Assembly: GCF_001653335.1 (NCBI RefSeq)
Contig: NZ_CP015079.1
Location: forward strand, 2,480,001 to 2,544,000
Length of the DNA stretch: 64,000 bases
Source of the DNA: Nocardioides dokdonensis FR1436
GTDB lineage: Bacteria > Actinomycetota > Actinomycetes > Propionibacteriales > Nocardioidaceae
Direction of reading: 5' to 3'
Part shown: positions 20,541-29,395 of the stretch, one piece after another
How positions within the stretch are numbered: position 1 is the stretch's first letter
Layout: each line of letters opens with the position of its first letter
Notes under the pieces: generated by a model
Databases searched by the model: none
Told to the model about the DNA's origin: nothing
What the model saw: the letters and a program-made list of their open reading frames with translations, nothing else
Position numbers and translations under genes: made by a program

Positions 20541-20676
20541 CGAGCAGTCACTTTCGCACCACCGAGCAGTCACTTCTGCACCTGCGAGCGGTCGATCCCG
20601 GCCCGCGCGACGTACGCCGGTGACCGGTCGGTGGTGCAGAACTGACCGCTGGGTGGTGCAGAAGTGACTGCTCGTG
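20541..20676. repeat. Palindromic array of 22-bp units
   Basis: Two direct 22-base units begin at 20541 and 20563 with CGAGCAGTCACTT and end in GCACC; a diverged third begins in register at 20585 with CGAGCGGTC. Inverted units lie at 20633-20650 and 20655-20674, again 22 bases apart, reading GGTGCAGAACTGACCGCT and GGTGCAGAAGTGACTGCTCG. The two sets would fold into a long stem around a central 48-base segment. The array lies between converging genes, so it could act as a terminator or be a REP-like mobile repeat. Confidence 0.85.
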
Positions 20677-20694
20677 CGTGGGCTGGGGGGTGGC

Positions 20695-21378
20695 TCAGCC
20701 GAGGGGTGCGGTGAGCTTCTCGCCGTCGGTGCGCTCGAAGAAGCAGGCGACCTGGTCGCCGGGGTCGGGGTCGGCCACGTCGGTGGCGAACGTCGCGTCG
20801 AGGTCGTCCCGGTCGCTGCCGGACGAGGCCAGGAAGGCCGGGGTGCAGATCTCGGTGTAGTCGCGGTCCGGGTGCTGCGCGAGCAGGTCCTCGGTGAGCT
20901 CGTAGACCCCGACCACCTCCGCGTCGTGGCTCTCGGTGCACTCGGCCAGCGTGATCGCGGAGAAGGTCTCGGTGCTGCTGCTGTCGTCGACTCCGGAGAA
21001 GTTCACGCACTGGCCCTCCTCCAGGTCGTCGACCGACTGGACCTGGGAGGCGAACACCACGATGAGCACGACCACGGCGATCGTGGCCAGCAGCACCAGG
21101 GTGCTGATGACGATGCCGGCGATGGCCAGACCCCGGCCGTGGTCGCGGCCGTTCCTGCTGCGCCCCAGCACGATGACCCCGAGCACGATCGAGGCGATGG
21201 CTGCCACGAAGGGCACGCAGAACAGGAACGAGAGCACCAGCGAGGCGACCGCCATCGCCTTGGACGGCGGTCCCTCCTGGCGCGGGTCCCCGGCGCCGGG
21301 GAACGCCTGCCCGTACGGGTTCTGGGGCGGGGGCGGCGGCTGCGGGTGGTAGGGGTCCTCGGGCGGCGGGTTGCTCAC
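20695..21378 (-). CDS. DUF4190 domain membrane protein
   Basis: The 227-residue protein begins with a proline/tyrosine-rich cytoplasmic stretch (PYHPQPPPPPQNPYGQ), then two membrane helices separated by a short loop (SRNGRDHGRGLA) in the DUF4190 pattern, then a roughly 115-residue outer domain with four cysteines. The outer domain resembles the septum-formation-like sensor parts seen in actinobacterial membrane proteins. The GTG start overlaps the stop of the upstream transporter, so the two are an operon. No function is assigned. Confidence 0.8.
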   Translation of the reverse strand: MSNPPPEDPYHPQPPPPPQNPYGQAFPGAGDPRQEGPPSKAMAVASLVLSFLFCVPFVAAIASIVLGVIVLGRSRNGRDHGRGLAIAGIVISTLVLLATIAVVVLIVVFASQVQSVDDLEEGQCVNFSGVDDSSSTETFSAITLAECTESHDAEVVGVYELTEDLLAQHPDRDYTEICTPAFLASSGSDRDDLDATFATDVADPDPGDQVACFFERTDGEKLTAPLG

Positions 21379-22580
21379 GGGCGGGTGCTCCTTCGTGGAG
21401 TGCTGCCCCCGAGCTGGTCCTCGAGGAAGTGGGGTCGGGCCAACCACGAGGCCAGGGCCAGCATGGGGACCACCAGGGCCAGCAGCAGCGCCAGCGGCAC
21501 CGTCCACTCGCCGGTCGCATCGTAGAGCAGCCCGACCACGAAGGGACCGGAAGCGGCCAGCAGGTAGCCGGCGGACTGGGTGAAGGCCGACAGGGCGGCC
21601 GTGCCCTCAGGGGTGCGGGCGCGCAGCCCGATCAGGGTCAGGATCAGCGGGAACGTGCAGGCGCCCACCCCGGCCAGCAGGGCCCACAGCACCGCGCCGG
21701 CGGCGGGAGCCACCAGCAGCCCGACGTACGCGACGGGGTAGCAGGAGATGACCGCCACCAGGATCCGGCGCTGGTGCGACGACCGGGCCAGGAGCGGGGG
21801 CAGCAGCCACGACAGCGGGATGCTGACACCGGCGATCAGCCCGACCAGCGCGCCCGCGGCGGTGGGGGAGTAGCCGGCGTCGCGCCACAGCTGGGCGAAC
21901 CACCCGAACATCACGTAGGCATGGATCGACTGGACGCCGAAGAACGCCGCCATCGCCAGGCCCAGGGGCGTCCGGGCGACCTGTCCGACGGTGATCGGGC
22001 CCCCGGGCGTCGGGGTCACGCGGTCGTGGCGGGCCAGCAGGATCCACGGCAGCACCGCCACGCCGGCCAGCACCGCCCAGGCGCCCAGCCCGCCGCGCCA
22101 CCCGCCGAGGGCCGTGGACAGCGGGACCGTGAGCAGCAGCGCCGAGGTGAGCCCGATGGCCAGGGCGGTGGAGTAGATCGCGGTCACCGCACCGATCCGC
22201 TCGGGCGCGTGCCGCTTGACCAGCGAGGGCATCAGCACGTTGGCCATCGCCATGCCTGCCACGGCCAGCAGCGACAGCGCCAGGAAGGCTATGTCGGAGC
22301 CGGTGACGGCACGACCGGCGAGACCCACGACGACCGCGAGCAGCGCGACCAGGGTGACCCGGTGCAGGCCGCCGCGCGCGGCGGCGGCCGAGGCGAGCGC
22401 GCCGAAGACGGCGAAGGCGAGGACCGGGAGCGTGGTCAGCAGGGACGCCTCGGTCGCCGACATCGACAACCCCTCGCGGACCTCGGCCAGCACCGGACCC
22501 ACGCTGACCGCGGCCGGGCGCAGGTTGAAGGAGAGCAGCACGAGGCCGAGCAGGAAGAGCGGACCACCACGACGCGACAC
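21375..22580 (-). CDS. MFS transporter, CynX/NimT-like family
   Basis: The 401-residue protein has twelve predicted membrane helices. The start sequence LLLGLVLLSFNLRPAA-type (here VLLSFNLRPAAVSVGPVL) and the MANVLMPSLVKRHAPER segment are typical of the CynX/NimT branch, which includes cyanate and 2-nitroimidazole transporters. The substrate here is unknown. The GTG start (22578-22580) has GAGGTGGGA upstream on the minus strand. It is transcribed divergently from a winged-helix protein gene 78 bases away and is coupled to the DUF4190 gene. Confidence 0.88.
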   Translation of the reverse strand: MSRRGGPLFLLGLVLLSFNLRPAAVSVGPVLAEVREGLSMSATEASLLTTLPVLAFAVFGALASAAAARGGLHRVTLVALLAVVVGLAGRAVTGSDIAFLALSLLAVAGMAMANVLMPSLVKRHAPERIGAVTAIYSTALAIGLTSALLLTVPLSTALGGWRGGLGAWAVLAGVAVLPWILLARHDRVTPTPGGPITVGQVARTPLGLAMAAFFGVQSIHAYVMFGWFAQLWRDAGYSPTAAGALVGLIAGVSIPLSWLLPPLLARSSHQRRILVAVISCYPVAYVGLLVAPAAGAVLWALLAGVGACTFPLILTLIGLRARTPEGTAALSAFTQSAGYLLAASGPFVVGLLYDATGEWTVPLALLLALVVPMLALASWLARPHFLEDQLGGSTPRRSTRP

Positions 22581-22658
22581 CCGTGGATGCTCCCACCTCG
22601 CCCCTCACCCTCCGTGACGGGTGTCGGTGCGCCGCGCCACCATGGGGGCGTGCGACAC

Positions 22659-23837
22659 GTGAGCGACCACGAGCGGCGCGACCGGCTGGCCCGCCGGCAC
22701 GCCCTCGCCCCCAGCCACAGGGCGCCGGACCCGGCGAGCGCCACCCGCGCCGTGGTCGTGCTGCACGCGACCGAGCCGGCCACCGTCCACCTCTCCCTGC
22801 AGGCGCGGGTGGACGGGTTGCGCGTCGCCGACGTCGACCGAGCGCTGTACGACGACCGCAGCCTGGTGCGCCAGCTCGCGATGCGGCGCACCATGTTCGT
22901 CTTCCCACGCGACCTGCTGCCCGCGGCCTGGGGGAGCGCCGCGGCGCGCACCGCCGCGGCCGAGCGCGCCCGGCTCCTCAAGGACGTCCGGGCCGCGGGG
23001 GTGGCGGCCGACGGGGAGGAGTGGCTGCGGGCGCGGCAGGACGAGGTCCGGGCCGCGCTGGCCGCCGAACCCGGCGGCCTGACCAGCCTGGAGGTCCGCG
23101 CCCGGGTGCCGGGCCTGGAGGTCCGGATCAACGGCGGCACGGTCTGGGCGGCCGGCCGGGTCCTGGGCCAGCTGGGCGCCGCAGCCGAGATCGTGCGCGG
23201 GCCCAACCTCCTGCACTGGCGCCAGTCGCGGCCGCGCTGGCGGCTGGCGCAGGAGTGGCTGGGAGGGCCGCCGACCCCGCTCGACGCCCCCGCGGGCTAC
23301 GCCGAGCTCGTACGCCGCTGGTTGCACCGCTTCGGCCCCGGCACCGAGAGCGACCTGGTCTGGTGGCTCGGCGCCACCAAGGGCGCCGTGCGGGCCGCGC
23401 TGGCCGAGGTCGGCGCGGTCGAGGTCGGCACCGACGCCGCGGAGGCGGCGTACCTGCTGCCCGACGACCTCGAGCCCGAGCCGTCGGTGGCGCCGTGGGC
23501 GGCGCTGCTGCCGGTGCTCGACCCCACGGTCATGGGCTGGAAGCAGCGGGCGTTCTACCTCGGCGAGCACCAACCGGTGCTGTTCGACCGCAACGGCAAC
23601 GCCGGCACCACCGCCTGGTGGGCCGGCCGGGTCGTGGGCTGCTGGGTGCAGGACGAGGACGGTGCGGTCGAGGTGCGGCTGATCGAGGACGTCGGCGCCG
23701 AGGGACGGGCCGCGCTGGGCAGCGAGGCCGCCCGGCTCACCGACTGGCTCGAGGGCCAGCGCGTCGGCACCGTCTACCCCTCGCCGGCGATGCGGGCCGA
23801 CCCCGGTGACCTCGCCTACGCTGTGGTGCGTGCGTGA
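22659..23837 (+). CDS. Winged helix DNA-binding domain protein (HTH_42 family)
   Basis: The 392-residue protein belongs to the family that includes the YcaQ/AlkX-type DNA glycosylases. It shows LHATEPATVHLSLQAR near residue 30, LVRQLAMRRTMFVFP, and a C-terminal half with LPVLDPTVMGWKQR and FDRNGNAGTTAWW. Such proteins act on damaged or cross-linked DNA or simply bind DNA; the catalytic QxQ motif of YcaQ is not obvious here, so activity is uncertain. I chose GTG 22659, with GGGGG ten bases upstream; a GTG at 22650 has no usable ribosome site. Its end overlaps the DUF2344 gene by eight bases. Confidence 0.82.
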   Translation: MSDHERRDRLARRHALAPSHRAPDPASATRAVVVLHATEPATVHLSLQARVDGLRVADVDRALYDDRSLVRQLAMRRTMFVFPRDLLPAAWGSAAARTAAAERARLLKDVRAAGVAADGEEWLRARQDEVRAALAAEPGGLTSLEVRARVPGLEVRINGGTVWAAGRVLGQLGAAAEIVRGPNLLHWRQSRPRWRLAQEWLGGPPTPLDAPAGYAELVRRWLHRFGPGTESDLVWWLGATKGAVRAALAEVGAVEVGTDAAEAAYLLPDDLEPEPSVAPWAALLPVLDPTVMGWKQRAFYLGEHQPVLFDRNGNAGTTAWWAGRVVGCWVQDEDGAVEVRLIEDVGAEGRAALGSEAARLTDWLEGQRVGTVYPSPAMRADPGDLAYAVVRA

Positions 23838-24534
23838 ACAGCCCGAGCAGCAGGCCCCTCCCGTCCAACGGCTCCGCATCCGCTACGCCAAGCGCGGGCG
23901 GCTGCGCTTCACCAGCCACCGCGACTTCTCCCGGGCCTTCGAGCGCGCGGTCTTCCGGGCCCGGCTGCCGATGGCCTACTCCTCCGGGTTCAACCCGCAC
24001 CCCCGCATCTCGTACGCCGGTGCCGCGCCGACCGGGTCCGCCAGCGAGGCGGAGTACCTCGAGATCGGCCTGGCCCAGGTGGTCGACCCCGCCGACATCC
24101 ATGGTGAGCTCGCCGCCGCGCTGCCCGACGGGCTCGACGTGCTCGAGGTCGTCGAGTCGCCCGGCGGCTCGCTGAGCGACCGGCTCGAGGCCAGCCACTG
24201 GCGCCTCGACATCGAGGCGATGCCCGAGGAGGCCGCCGCGGCGGTGACCACGTTCCTGGCCACCGACGAGGTGCTGGTGGAGCGGATGATGAAGAAGGGG
24301 CTGCGCGAGTTCGACTGCCGCGCGCCGGTGGTCTCGCTGGGCACCGAGCCCCGCGAGGACGGCGCCTCGCTCGACCTGGTGCTGCGCCACGGCGTGCCCT
24401 CGGTGCGACCCGACGACGTGCTGCGCGGCCTCGCCGCCCTCACCGGCCTCGATTCGGGTCGCGCGCCGCTGCTGACCCGGCTGGCGCAGGGCCCCCTCGA
24501 GCAGGACGGGAGCGTCGGCGACCCGCTGTCCTGA
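23830..24534 (+). CDS. TIGR03936 / DUF2344 radical SAM-linked protein
   Basis: The 234-residue protein carries the family N-terminus (LRIRYAKRGRLRFTSHRDF, FERAVFRARLPMAYSSGFNPHP). Family members occur beside, or fused to, TIGR03960 radical SAM proteins and upstream of RNase E/G; the function is unknown. The start is taken as GTG 23830, which overlaps the previous gene; an in-frame GTG at 23806 is possible. The radical SAM partner is upstream at 18558-20528, separated by three genes and the repeat array. Confidence 0.9.
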   Translation: MREQPEQQAPPVQRLRIRYAKRGRLRFTSHRDFSRAFERAVFRARLPMAYSSGFNPHPRISYAGAAPTGSASEAEYLEIGLAQVVDPADIHGELAAALPDGLDVLEVVESPGGSLSDRLEASHWRLDIEAMPEEAAAAVTTFLATDEVLVERMMKKGLREFDCRAPVVSLGTEPREDGASLDLVLRHGVPSVRPDDVLRGLAALTGLDSGRAPLLTRLAQGPLEQDGSVGDPLS

Positions 24535-24932
24535 CGTGACATGACGGGACTTGGGGGCCCGGTGTGCGATACTCGCCACGGTCCCCGACCTGCGGTCGTA
24601 CCCGACGAGGGCGCACTCCAGCGCCTGCCCCGAGGGCACAGCTGTGGTCGTCGACCCGACGACGTTCTCGCCGTTCCTCCCAGCTGGAGGGCGGCACACC
24701 AGGGAACCGGTCGTCGCCAGACCGCGACGCGGCAGGCAGGCCCGGTGACAGCGAGCCTTCCACCTCCATCCGGAGGCCAGCCCGGCGACCGCGGCAGGTG
24801 ACGGCGGGGGACGTGGTGACGCACACACGCGGAGGGTGTCGTCGCCACCGAAGGCTTTGCGTCGCCCCGCACCGCGGGAGCCGGCGTCTGACCGTCCGGC
24901 ACCCGCTGGCGTGCCGGGCAGAGGAGCACCAC
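24535..24932 (+). promoter_or_regulatory. Long non-coding leader of the RNase E/G gene
   Basis: No credible gene lies in these 398 bases. A hairpin with 7-base arms CCGGCAC (24896-24902) and GTGCCGG (24911-24917) stands four bases before the ribosome site GAGGAG (24921-24926). A GATACT at 24569-24574 may be a -10 box, but the -35 is poor. E. coli rne is autoregulated through a long structured leader; a similar role here is only inferred from length and the hairpin. Confidence 0.45.
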
Positions 24933-27900
24933 ATGCCCGACGAGAACCAGGTCGGCCAGGAGCCGACCACCTCCGAGGTTCCCACCGCTGAGAGCGGTGC
25001 GGCCGCGCAGGAGACTGCGGCGCCAAAGGTCACCACCACGACCCGCACCCGCAAGAGCACCGCCAAGGCGCCGGCCAAGAAGTCGGCGACCAAGAAATCG
25101 ACCGCCAAGGCCGCCACCCCGACCGACGAGCCGGGCGAGGCCCAGCTCGACCTCGGCGAGGTCGAGGCCGCGCCGGCGAAGAAGGCCGCTGCCAAGAAGG
25201 CCCCGGCCAAGAAGGCCGCTGCCAAGAAGGCGCCGGCCAAGAAGGCTGCCGCCAAGCCCGCCGAGGACCAGGGTGTCGACGCGGCCGCCGCCGAGGCGCC
25301 GACCAGCACGCGCACCACCACCACGACCCGGGCGGCGCGCAAGAGCCCCGCGAAGAAGACGGCCGCCGCCGCGGAGGAGACCCCGGTGCCCGCGACCGTG
25401 GCCCCCGAGGCCCGGACCGAGCCCACCACCGAGCCCACCACCGAGCCCGTGGTCGAGGCCGGCGCCGGTGTGGCGCCGCTGTTCCAGGCGCCCGCCGTGA
25501 CGACCACGACCCGCAAGCGCACCGCCAAGAAGGTCGCGCCCGCCAAGGTCGCCGAGCCCGTCGTGCCCGCCGAGGACGAGGACGAGGCCGACGAGGCGGC
25601 GCCCGCGGTCCAGGAGAGCAGCACGCCCGCGCGCACCACCACGACGACCACGACGCGGCGCACCCGAGGGACGGCGGCGGCCAAGGCCGCTGCGGCCACG
25701 CAGTCCGGTGAGCAGGCCGACGAGCAGGCCGCGGAGAAGGCCCCGGAGAAGGCCGCGGAGAAGCCGGCCGCGAAGACCCGCAACGACGACCGGAACCGCG
25801 ACAGCAGCGTCGACCAGGACGACGACAGCGACGACGACGACGAGAACGACGACGACGAGACCGGTGGGCAGGGCTCGGGCACGGGCCGGCGCCGGCGCCG
25901 GCGCGGCGGTCGACGCCGCCGCAAGTCCGGCGATGGCGGCGATGGCGGCCAGCAGGACTCCGACGACTCCTCGGGCTCCACCGACACTGCGGACGCCTCC
26001 GAGAGCGGCACCCCCAACGGCGGCGGCAACAGCGGCGGCAACGGCGGCGGCAACGGTGGCGGGGGTCGCCAGGGTGGCGGCCGCGACGGCAACCGGGGCG
26101 GTTCGTCGGCGGCCAAGGAGAAGGCCGAGAACGACAACGGCCCCGGCAACGGACCCGGCGACGACGAGCAGGACGGCGACGAGAACGGTGGCAGCACCAG
26201 CTCGCGGCGCCGTCGGCGTCGTCGCCGCTCGGGTGAGGACGGCGGCGACGGCGGGGACGACCCGAGCAACACCGTCACCCGGGTGCGCAGCTCGCGCACC
26301 GGCGAGGACCAGATCACCGCACTGTCCGGCTCCACCCGGCTCGAGGCGAAGAAGCAGCGTCGTCGCGAGGGCCGCGAGGCCGGTCGTCGGCGCGCGCCGA
26401 TCGCCAGCGAGGCCGAGTTCCTGGCCCGTCGCGAGGCGGTCGACCGCGTCATGGTCATCCGCCAGCGCGAGGACCTGACCCAGATCGGCGTCCTCGAGGA
26501 CAAGGTGCTCGTCGAGCACTACGTGGCTCGCGAGTCGCAGACCTCGCTCATCGGCAACGTCTACCTGGGCCGTGTGCAGAACGTGCTGCCCTCCATGGAG
26601 GCGGCCTTCATCGACATCGGCAAGGGTCGCAACGCGGTCCTGTACGCCGGCGAGGTCAACTGGGCCGCGCTGGGCCACAAGGAGGGCCAGCCCCGCAAGA
26701 TGGAGTCGGTCCTCTCCTCCGGCCAGTCGGTGCTGGTGCAGGTCACCAAGGACCCGATGGGCCACAAGGGCGCCCGGCTCACCAGCCAGGTCAGCCTGGC
26801 CGGCCGGTTCCTCGTCTACGTGCCCGACGGCACCAGCAGCGGCATCTCGCGCAAGCTGCCCGACACCGAGCGGGCGCGACTCAAGGCACTGCTCAAGGAG
26901 ATCGTCCCGGACTCCGCCGGCGTGATCGTGCGCACGGCCGCCGAGGGCGCCAGCGAGGAGGAGCTGACCCGCGACGTCGAGCGGCTCAAGGCCCGCTGGG
27001 ACGACATCGAGAAGAAGGCCAAGGGCAACGGGCCGCAGCTGCTCTACGGTGAGCCCGACCTGACCCTCAAGGTCGTCCGGGACCTCTTCACCGAGGACTT
27101 CGCCAAGCTCGTCATCGACGGCGACGAGGCCTGGGAGACCGTGAGCGACTACGTCAGCCACGTCGCCCCGGACCTCCAGGAGCGCCTCGAGCGCTTCGAG
27201 CCGGCCACCGAGGGCAAGCAGGCCGGCAAGGACGCCTTCGCCGCGCACCGCATCGACGAGCAGATCGCCAAGGGCCTGGACCGCAAGGTCTTCCTGCCCT
27301 CGGGCGGCTCGCTGGTCATCGACCGCACCGAGGCGATGACGGTCGTCGACGTCAACACCGGGAAGTTCACCGGCTCGGGCGGCAACCTCGAGGAGACCGT
27401 CACCAAGAACAACCTGGAGGCGGCCGAGGAGGTCGTGCGCCAGCTGCGGCTGCGCGACATCGGCGGGATCATCGTCGTCGACTTCATCGACATGGTGCTC
27501 GAGTCGAACCGCGACCTGGTGCTGCGCCGCATGGTCGAGTGCCTCGGCCGGGACCGGACCCGTCACCAGGTCGCGGAGGTGACCTCGCTCGGCCTGATCC
27601 AGATGACGCGCAAGCGCATCGGCACCGGACTGCTCGAGGCGTTCAGCGAGCCCTGCGAGCACTGCTCCGGTCGCGGCATCCTCACCCTCGACCACCCGGT
27701 CGAGCCCAAGCACGACGACGACGGTCGCCGCGGCGGCGGCGGTGGTGGGAACAGCAGCGGCGGCGGCAACAGCGGCAGCAGCAGCCGACGCTCCCGTGGG
27801 GGCAAGGGCGGCGGCAACGACAGCGACGCCGGCAACGACGGCGGTCGCGGCGGCAGGGGTGGCGGCAAGGGCGGGTCGTCCGACGACACCTCCGCCACGA

Positions 27901-28475
27901 AGGCGCCCTCGCCGAAGGACGTCGCGGCCATGGCACGCCACGAGAACGCCGAGCAGGACGCCGCCTCCGCGCCGGCCGAGCAGCAGAAGGCGGCCGAGCA
28001 GGACCAGCCGACCGGGCAGGACCAGCCGGCCGAGCCGGAGCAGCCGCAGAAGTCCACGCGGACCCGCTCGCGCCGTGCGCCCCAGAACGAGAAGGCCCAG
28101 AACGAGAAGGCCCAGACCGAGAAGGTTCAGGCCGACGAGGTCCAGCCGGTCGCCGAGCCGGAGACGGTTCCGGTGCCGGACGAGGCGCACAAAGGAGCCG
28201 ACTCGCAGCCCACGGGGTCGTCGGGGTCGGCTGAGCCGGCTCAGCAGCCTGCTGCGCCGGCCGAGCAGGACAGTGGGCAGGACGCAGCAGGAGCCCCCGG
28301 CACCCGGGTCGTGACCCGGACCCGTCGTCGGGCCGCCACGCGACCCGCAGGGCAGCCCACGACGGCCGGTGAGCCGGTCGTCATGACGGCGCCCGACGTC
28401 GTACCGGCTCCGGAGGCGGCTGCAGCGCCCGCGACGACGGCTCCCAAGGTCGTCACCCGCACGCGCAAGCGCTGA
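24933..28475 (+). CDS. rne: Ribonuclease E/G
   Basis: This endoribonuclease processes rRNA and starts mRNA decay. The 1180-residue protein has a roughly 500-residue disordered N-terminus, including alternating PAKKAAAKK repeats (about residues 75-109), an acidic run near 295 and glycine/asparagine-rich stretches. The S1 domain follows (about 538-610), then the catalytic core with metal-binding aspartates in VVDVNTGKF (about 806) and VVDFIDM (about 848), and the zinc-link cysteines in CEHCSGRG (about 908). The C-terminal 250 residues are again disordered. The core is standard; the long N-terminal extension, rather than a long C-terminus alone, is typical of actinobacteria. The ATG has GAGGAG upstream. 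Confidence 0.95.
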   Translation: MPDENQVGQEPTTSEVPTAESGAAAQETAAPKVTTTTRTRKSTAKAPAKKSATKKSTAKAATPTDEPGEAQLDLGEVEAAPAKKAAAKKAPAKKAAAKKAPAKKAAAKPAEDQGVDAAAAEAPTSTRTTTTTRAARKSPAKKTAAAAEETPVPATVAPEARTEPTTEPTTEPVVEAGAGVAPLFQAPAVTTTTRKRTAKKVAPAKVAEPVVPAEDEDEADEAAPAVQESSTPARTTTTTTTRRTRGTAAAKAAAATQSGEQADEQAAEKAPEKAAEKPAAKTRNDDRNRDSSVDQDDDSDDDDENDDDETGGQGSGTGRRRRRRGGRRRRKSGDGGDGGQQDSDDSSGSTDTADASESGTPNGGGNSGGNGGGNGGGGRQGGGRDGNRGGSSAAKEKAENDNGPGNGPGDDEQDGDENGGSTSSRRRRRRRRSGEDGGDGGDDPSNTVTRVRSSRTGEDQITALSGSTRLEAKKQRRREGREAGRRRAPIASEAEFLARREAVDRVMVIRQREDLTQIGVLEDKVLVEHYVARESQTSLIGNVYLGRVQNVLPSMEAAFIDIGKGRNAVLYAGEVNWAALGHKEGQPRKMESVLSSGQSVLVQVTKDPMGHKGARLTSQVSLAGRFLVYVPDGTSSGISRKLPDTERARLKALLKEIVPDSAGVIVRTAAEGASEEELTRDVERLKARWDDIEKKAKGNGPQLLYGEPDLTLKVVRDLFTEDFAKLVIDGDEAWETVSDYVSHVAPDLQERLERFEPATEGKQAGKDAFAAHRIDEQIAKGLDRKVFLPSGGSLVIDRTEAMTVVDVNTGKFTGSGGNLEETVTKNNLEAAEEVVRQLRLRDIGGIIVVDFIDMVLESNRDLVLRRMVECLGRDRTRHQVAEVTSLGLIQMTRKRIGTGLLEAFSEPCEHCSGRGILTLDHPVEPKHDDDGRRGGGGGGNSSGGGNSGSSSRRSRGGKGGGNDSDAGNDGGRGGRGGGKGGSSDDTSATKAPSPKDVAAMARHENAEQDAASAPAEQQKAAEQDQPTGQDQPAEPEQPQKSTRTRSRRAPQNEKAQNEKAQTEKVQADEVQPVAEPETVPVPDEAHKGADSQPTGSSGSAEPAQQPAAPAEQDSGQDAAGAPGTRVVTRTRRRAATRPAGQPTTAGEPVVMTAPDVVPAPEAAAAPATTAPKVVTRTRKR

Positions 28476-28512
28476 CGCACATGCACGATCGGGCGGGGTC
28501 CGGGCTGGCGTT

Positions 28513-28541
28513 TTGCGCCTGTCCGGCCCCGTCCGTAGTAT
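28513..28541 (+). promoter_or_regulatory. Promoter of the rplU-rpmA operon
   Basis: TTGCGC (28513-28518) and TAGTAT (28536-28541) are separated by exactly 17 bases and form the clearest housekeeping promoter in the window. Transcription would begin near 28548, giving a leader of about 130 bases before rplU. Confidence 0.7.
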
Positions 28542-28596
28542 TGCCCCTCGGTGCGTTCACGCGTGCTGTCTCTGTGTGGCACCCCCACTGAAGAGG

Positions 28597-28612
28597 CACC
28601 TCCCCGGAGGTG
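28597..28612 (+). promoter_or_regulatory. Hairpin in the rplU leader
   Basis: CACCTCC and GGAGGTG form perfect 7-base arms with two bases between, in the middle of the leader between promoter and rplU. Ribosomal protein leaders often carry autoregulatory structures, so this may be one; no known L21 leader fold is claimed. Confidence 0.4.
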
Positions 28613-28677
28613 GCCCGACCGTGGGCGGGCAGCCCCAGACCCAAGACACATCCAGATGTTCGACGAAGGAGACCGCG

Positions 28678-28980
28678 GTGTACGCGATCGTGCGCGCAGG
28701 CGCCACTCAGCAGAAGGTTGCCGTGGGCGACGTCATCCAGATCGACAAGGTCACGACGGGCGTCGGCGAGACTCTGACCCTTCCCGTCCTGATGGCAGTC
28801 GACGGTGAGAAGGTCACGGCCAGCGGCCTGGACAAGGCGGCCGTGACCGTCGAGGTCCTCGGCGCTCTCAAGGGCCCCAAGATCATCATCCAGAAGTACA
28901 AGAACAAGACCGGTTACAAGAAGCGCCAGGGTCACCGCCAGCGGTACACCCAGGTCAAGGTCACCGACATCTCGCTCTGA
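28678..28980 (+). CDS. rplU: 50S ribosomal protein L21
   Basis: The 100-residue protein matches L21 throughout, from [14 protein letters not shown] to the RNA-binding tail [16 protein letters not shown]21 binds 23S rRNA with L20. The start is a GTG preceded by GAAGGAG at a good distance. It lies 51 bases before rpmA, the usual pairing. Confidence 0.98.
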   Translation: MYAIVRAGATQQKVAVGDVIQIDKVTTGVGETLTLPVLMAVDGEKVTASGLDKAAVTVEVLGALKGPKIIIQKYKNKTGYKKRQGHRQRYTQVKVTDISL

Positions 28981-29031
28981 GCCTCTGGCTCCAGGCCTCC
29001 TCCGAACGCATCCAGGACTAAGGAACTCGAC

Positions 29032-29286
29032 ATGGCACACAAGAAGGGCGCGGCGTCCACCAAGAACGGCCGCGACTCCAACTCCCAGCGCCTCGGCGTC
29101 AAGCGCTTCGGCGGCCAGCTCGTCAACGCCGGCGAGATCATCGTGCGCCAGCGTGGCACCCACTTCCACCCGGGTTCGAACGTCGGTCGCGGCAACGACG
29201 ACACGCTGTTCGCGCTCGCGGCCGGTGCGGTCGAGTTCGGCACCCGTCGCGGTCGTCGGGTCGTCAACATCGTCCCGGGCGAGTGA
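29032..29286 (+). CDS. rpmA: 50S ribosomal protein L27
   Basis: The 84-residue protein begins [16 protein letters not shown], with the flexible N-terminus that reaches the peptidyl transferase centre and no cleavable firmicute-type extension. AAGGAA lies upstream of the ATG. A strong terminator follows after 45 bases. Confidence 0.98.
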   Translation: MAHKKGAASTKNGRDSNSQRLGVKRFGGQLVNAGEIIVRQRGTHFHPGSNVGRGNDDTLFALAAGAVEFGTRRGRRVVNIVPGE

Positions 29287-29331
29287 CCTGACACCACGTG
29301 TGCGCCGGTCCTGACCGGCAGCTGTTCAGGA

Positions 29332-29354
29332 GGGCGCCCCGACCCGGGGCGCCC
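29332..29354 (+). terminator. Terminator after rpmA
   Basis: GGGCGCCCC (29332-29340) and GGGGCGCCC (29346-29354) form a perfect 9-base stem with a 5-base loop, followed by TTCGGCATTTCT. It separates the ribosomal protein operon from obg. Confidence 0.8.
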
Positions 29355-29395
29355 TTCGGCATTTCTGTAGTAGAACGACCCCGAGGAGCACCACC

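Noticed and set aside
18465-20573. A 702-codon minus-strand frame opposite the radical SAM gene
   Set aside because: It is the antisense shadow of a gene with a full radical SAM motif set.
20541-20676. CRISPR array
   Set aside because: Units abut without spacers, some are inverted, and no cas gene is nearby. It is a palindromic repeat array.
24933-26300. A separate histone H1-like gene fused by misreading
   Set aside because: The frame is open without interruption into the RNase core, and only the first ATG has a good ribosome site; long disordered N-termini are normal for actinobacterial RNase E.
23976-28190. A 1404-codon open frame on the minus strand opposite rne
   Set aside because: It is a shadow of codon bias in high-GC DNA. 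The plus strand has the clear RNase E/G domains, and the antisense product is low-complexity (Leu/Gly/Val/Arg).
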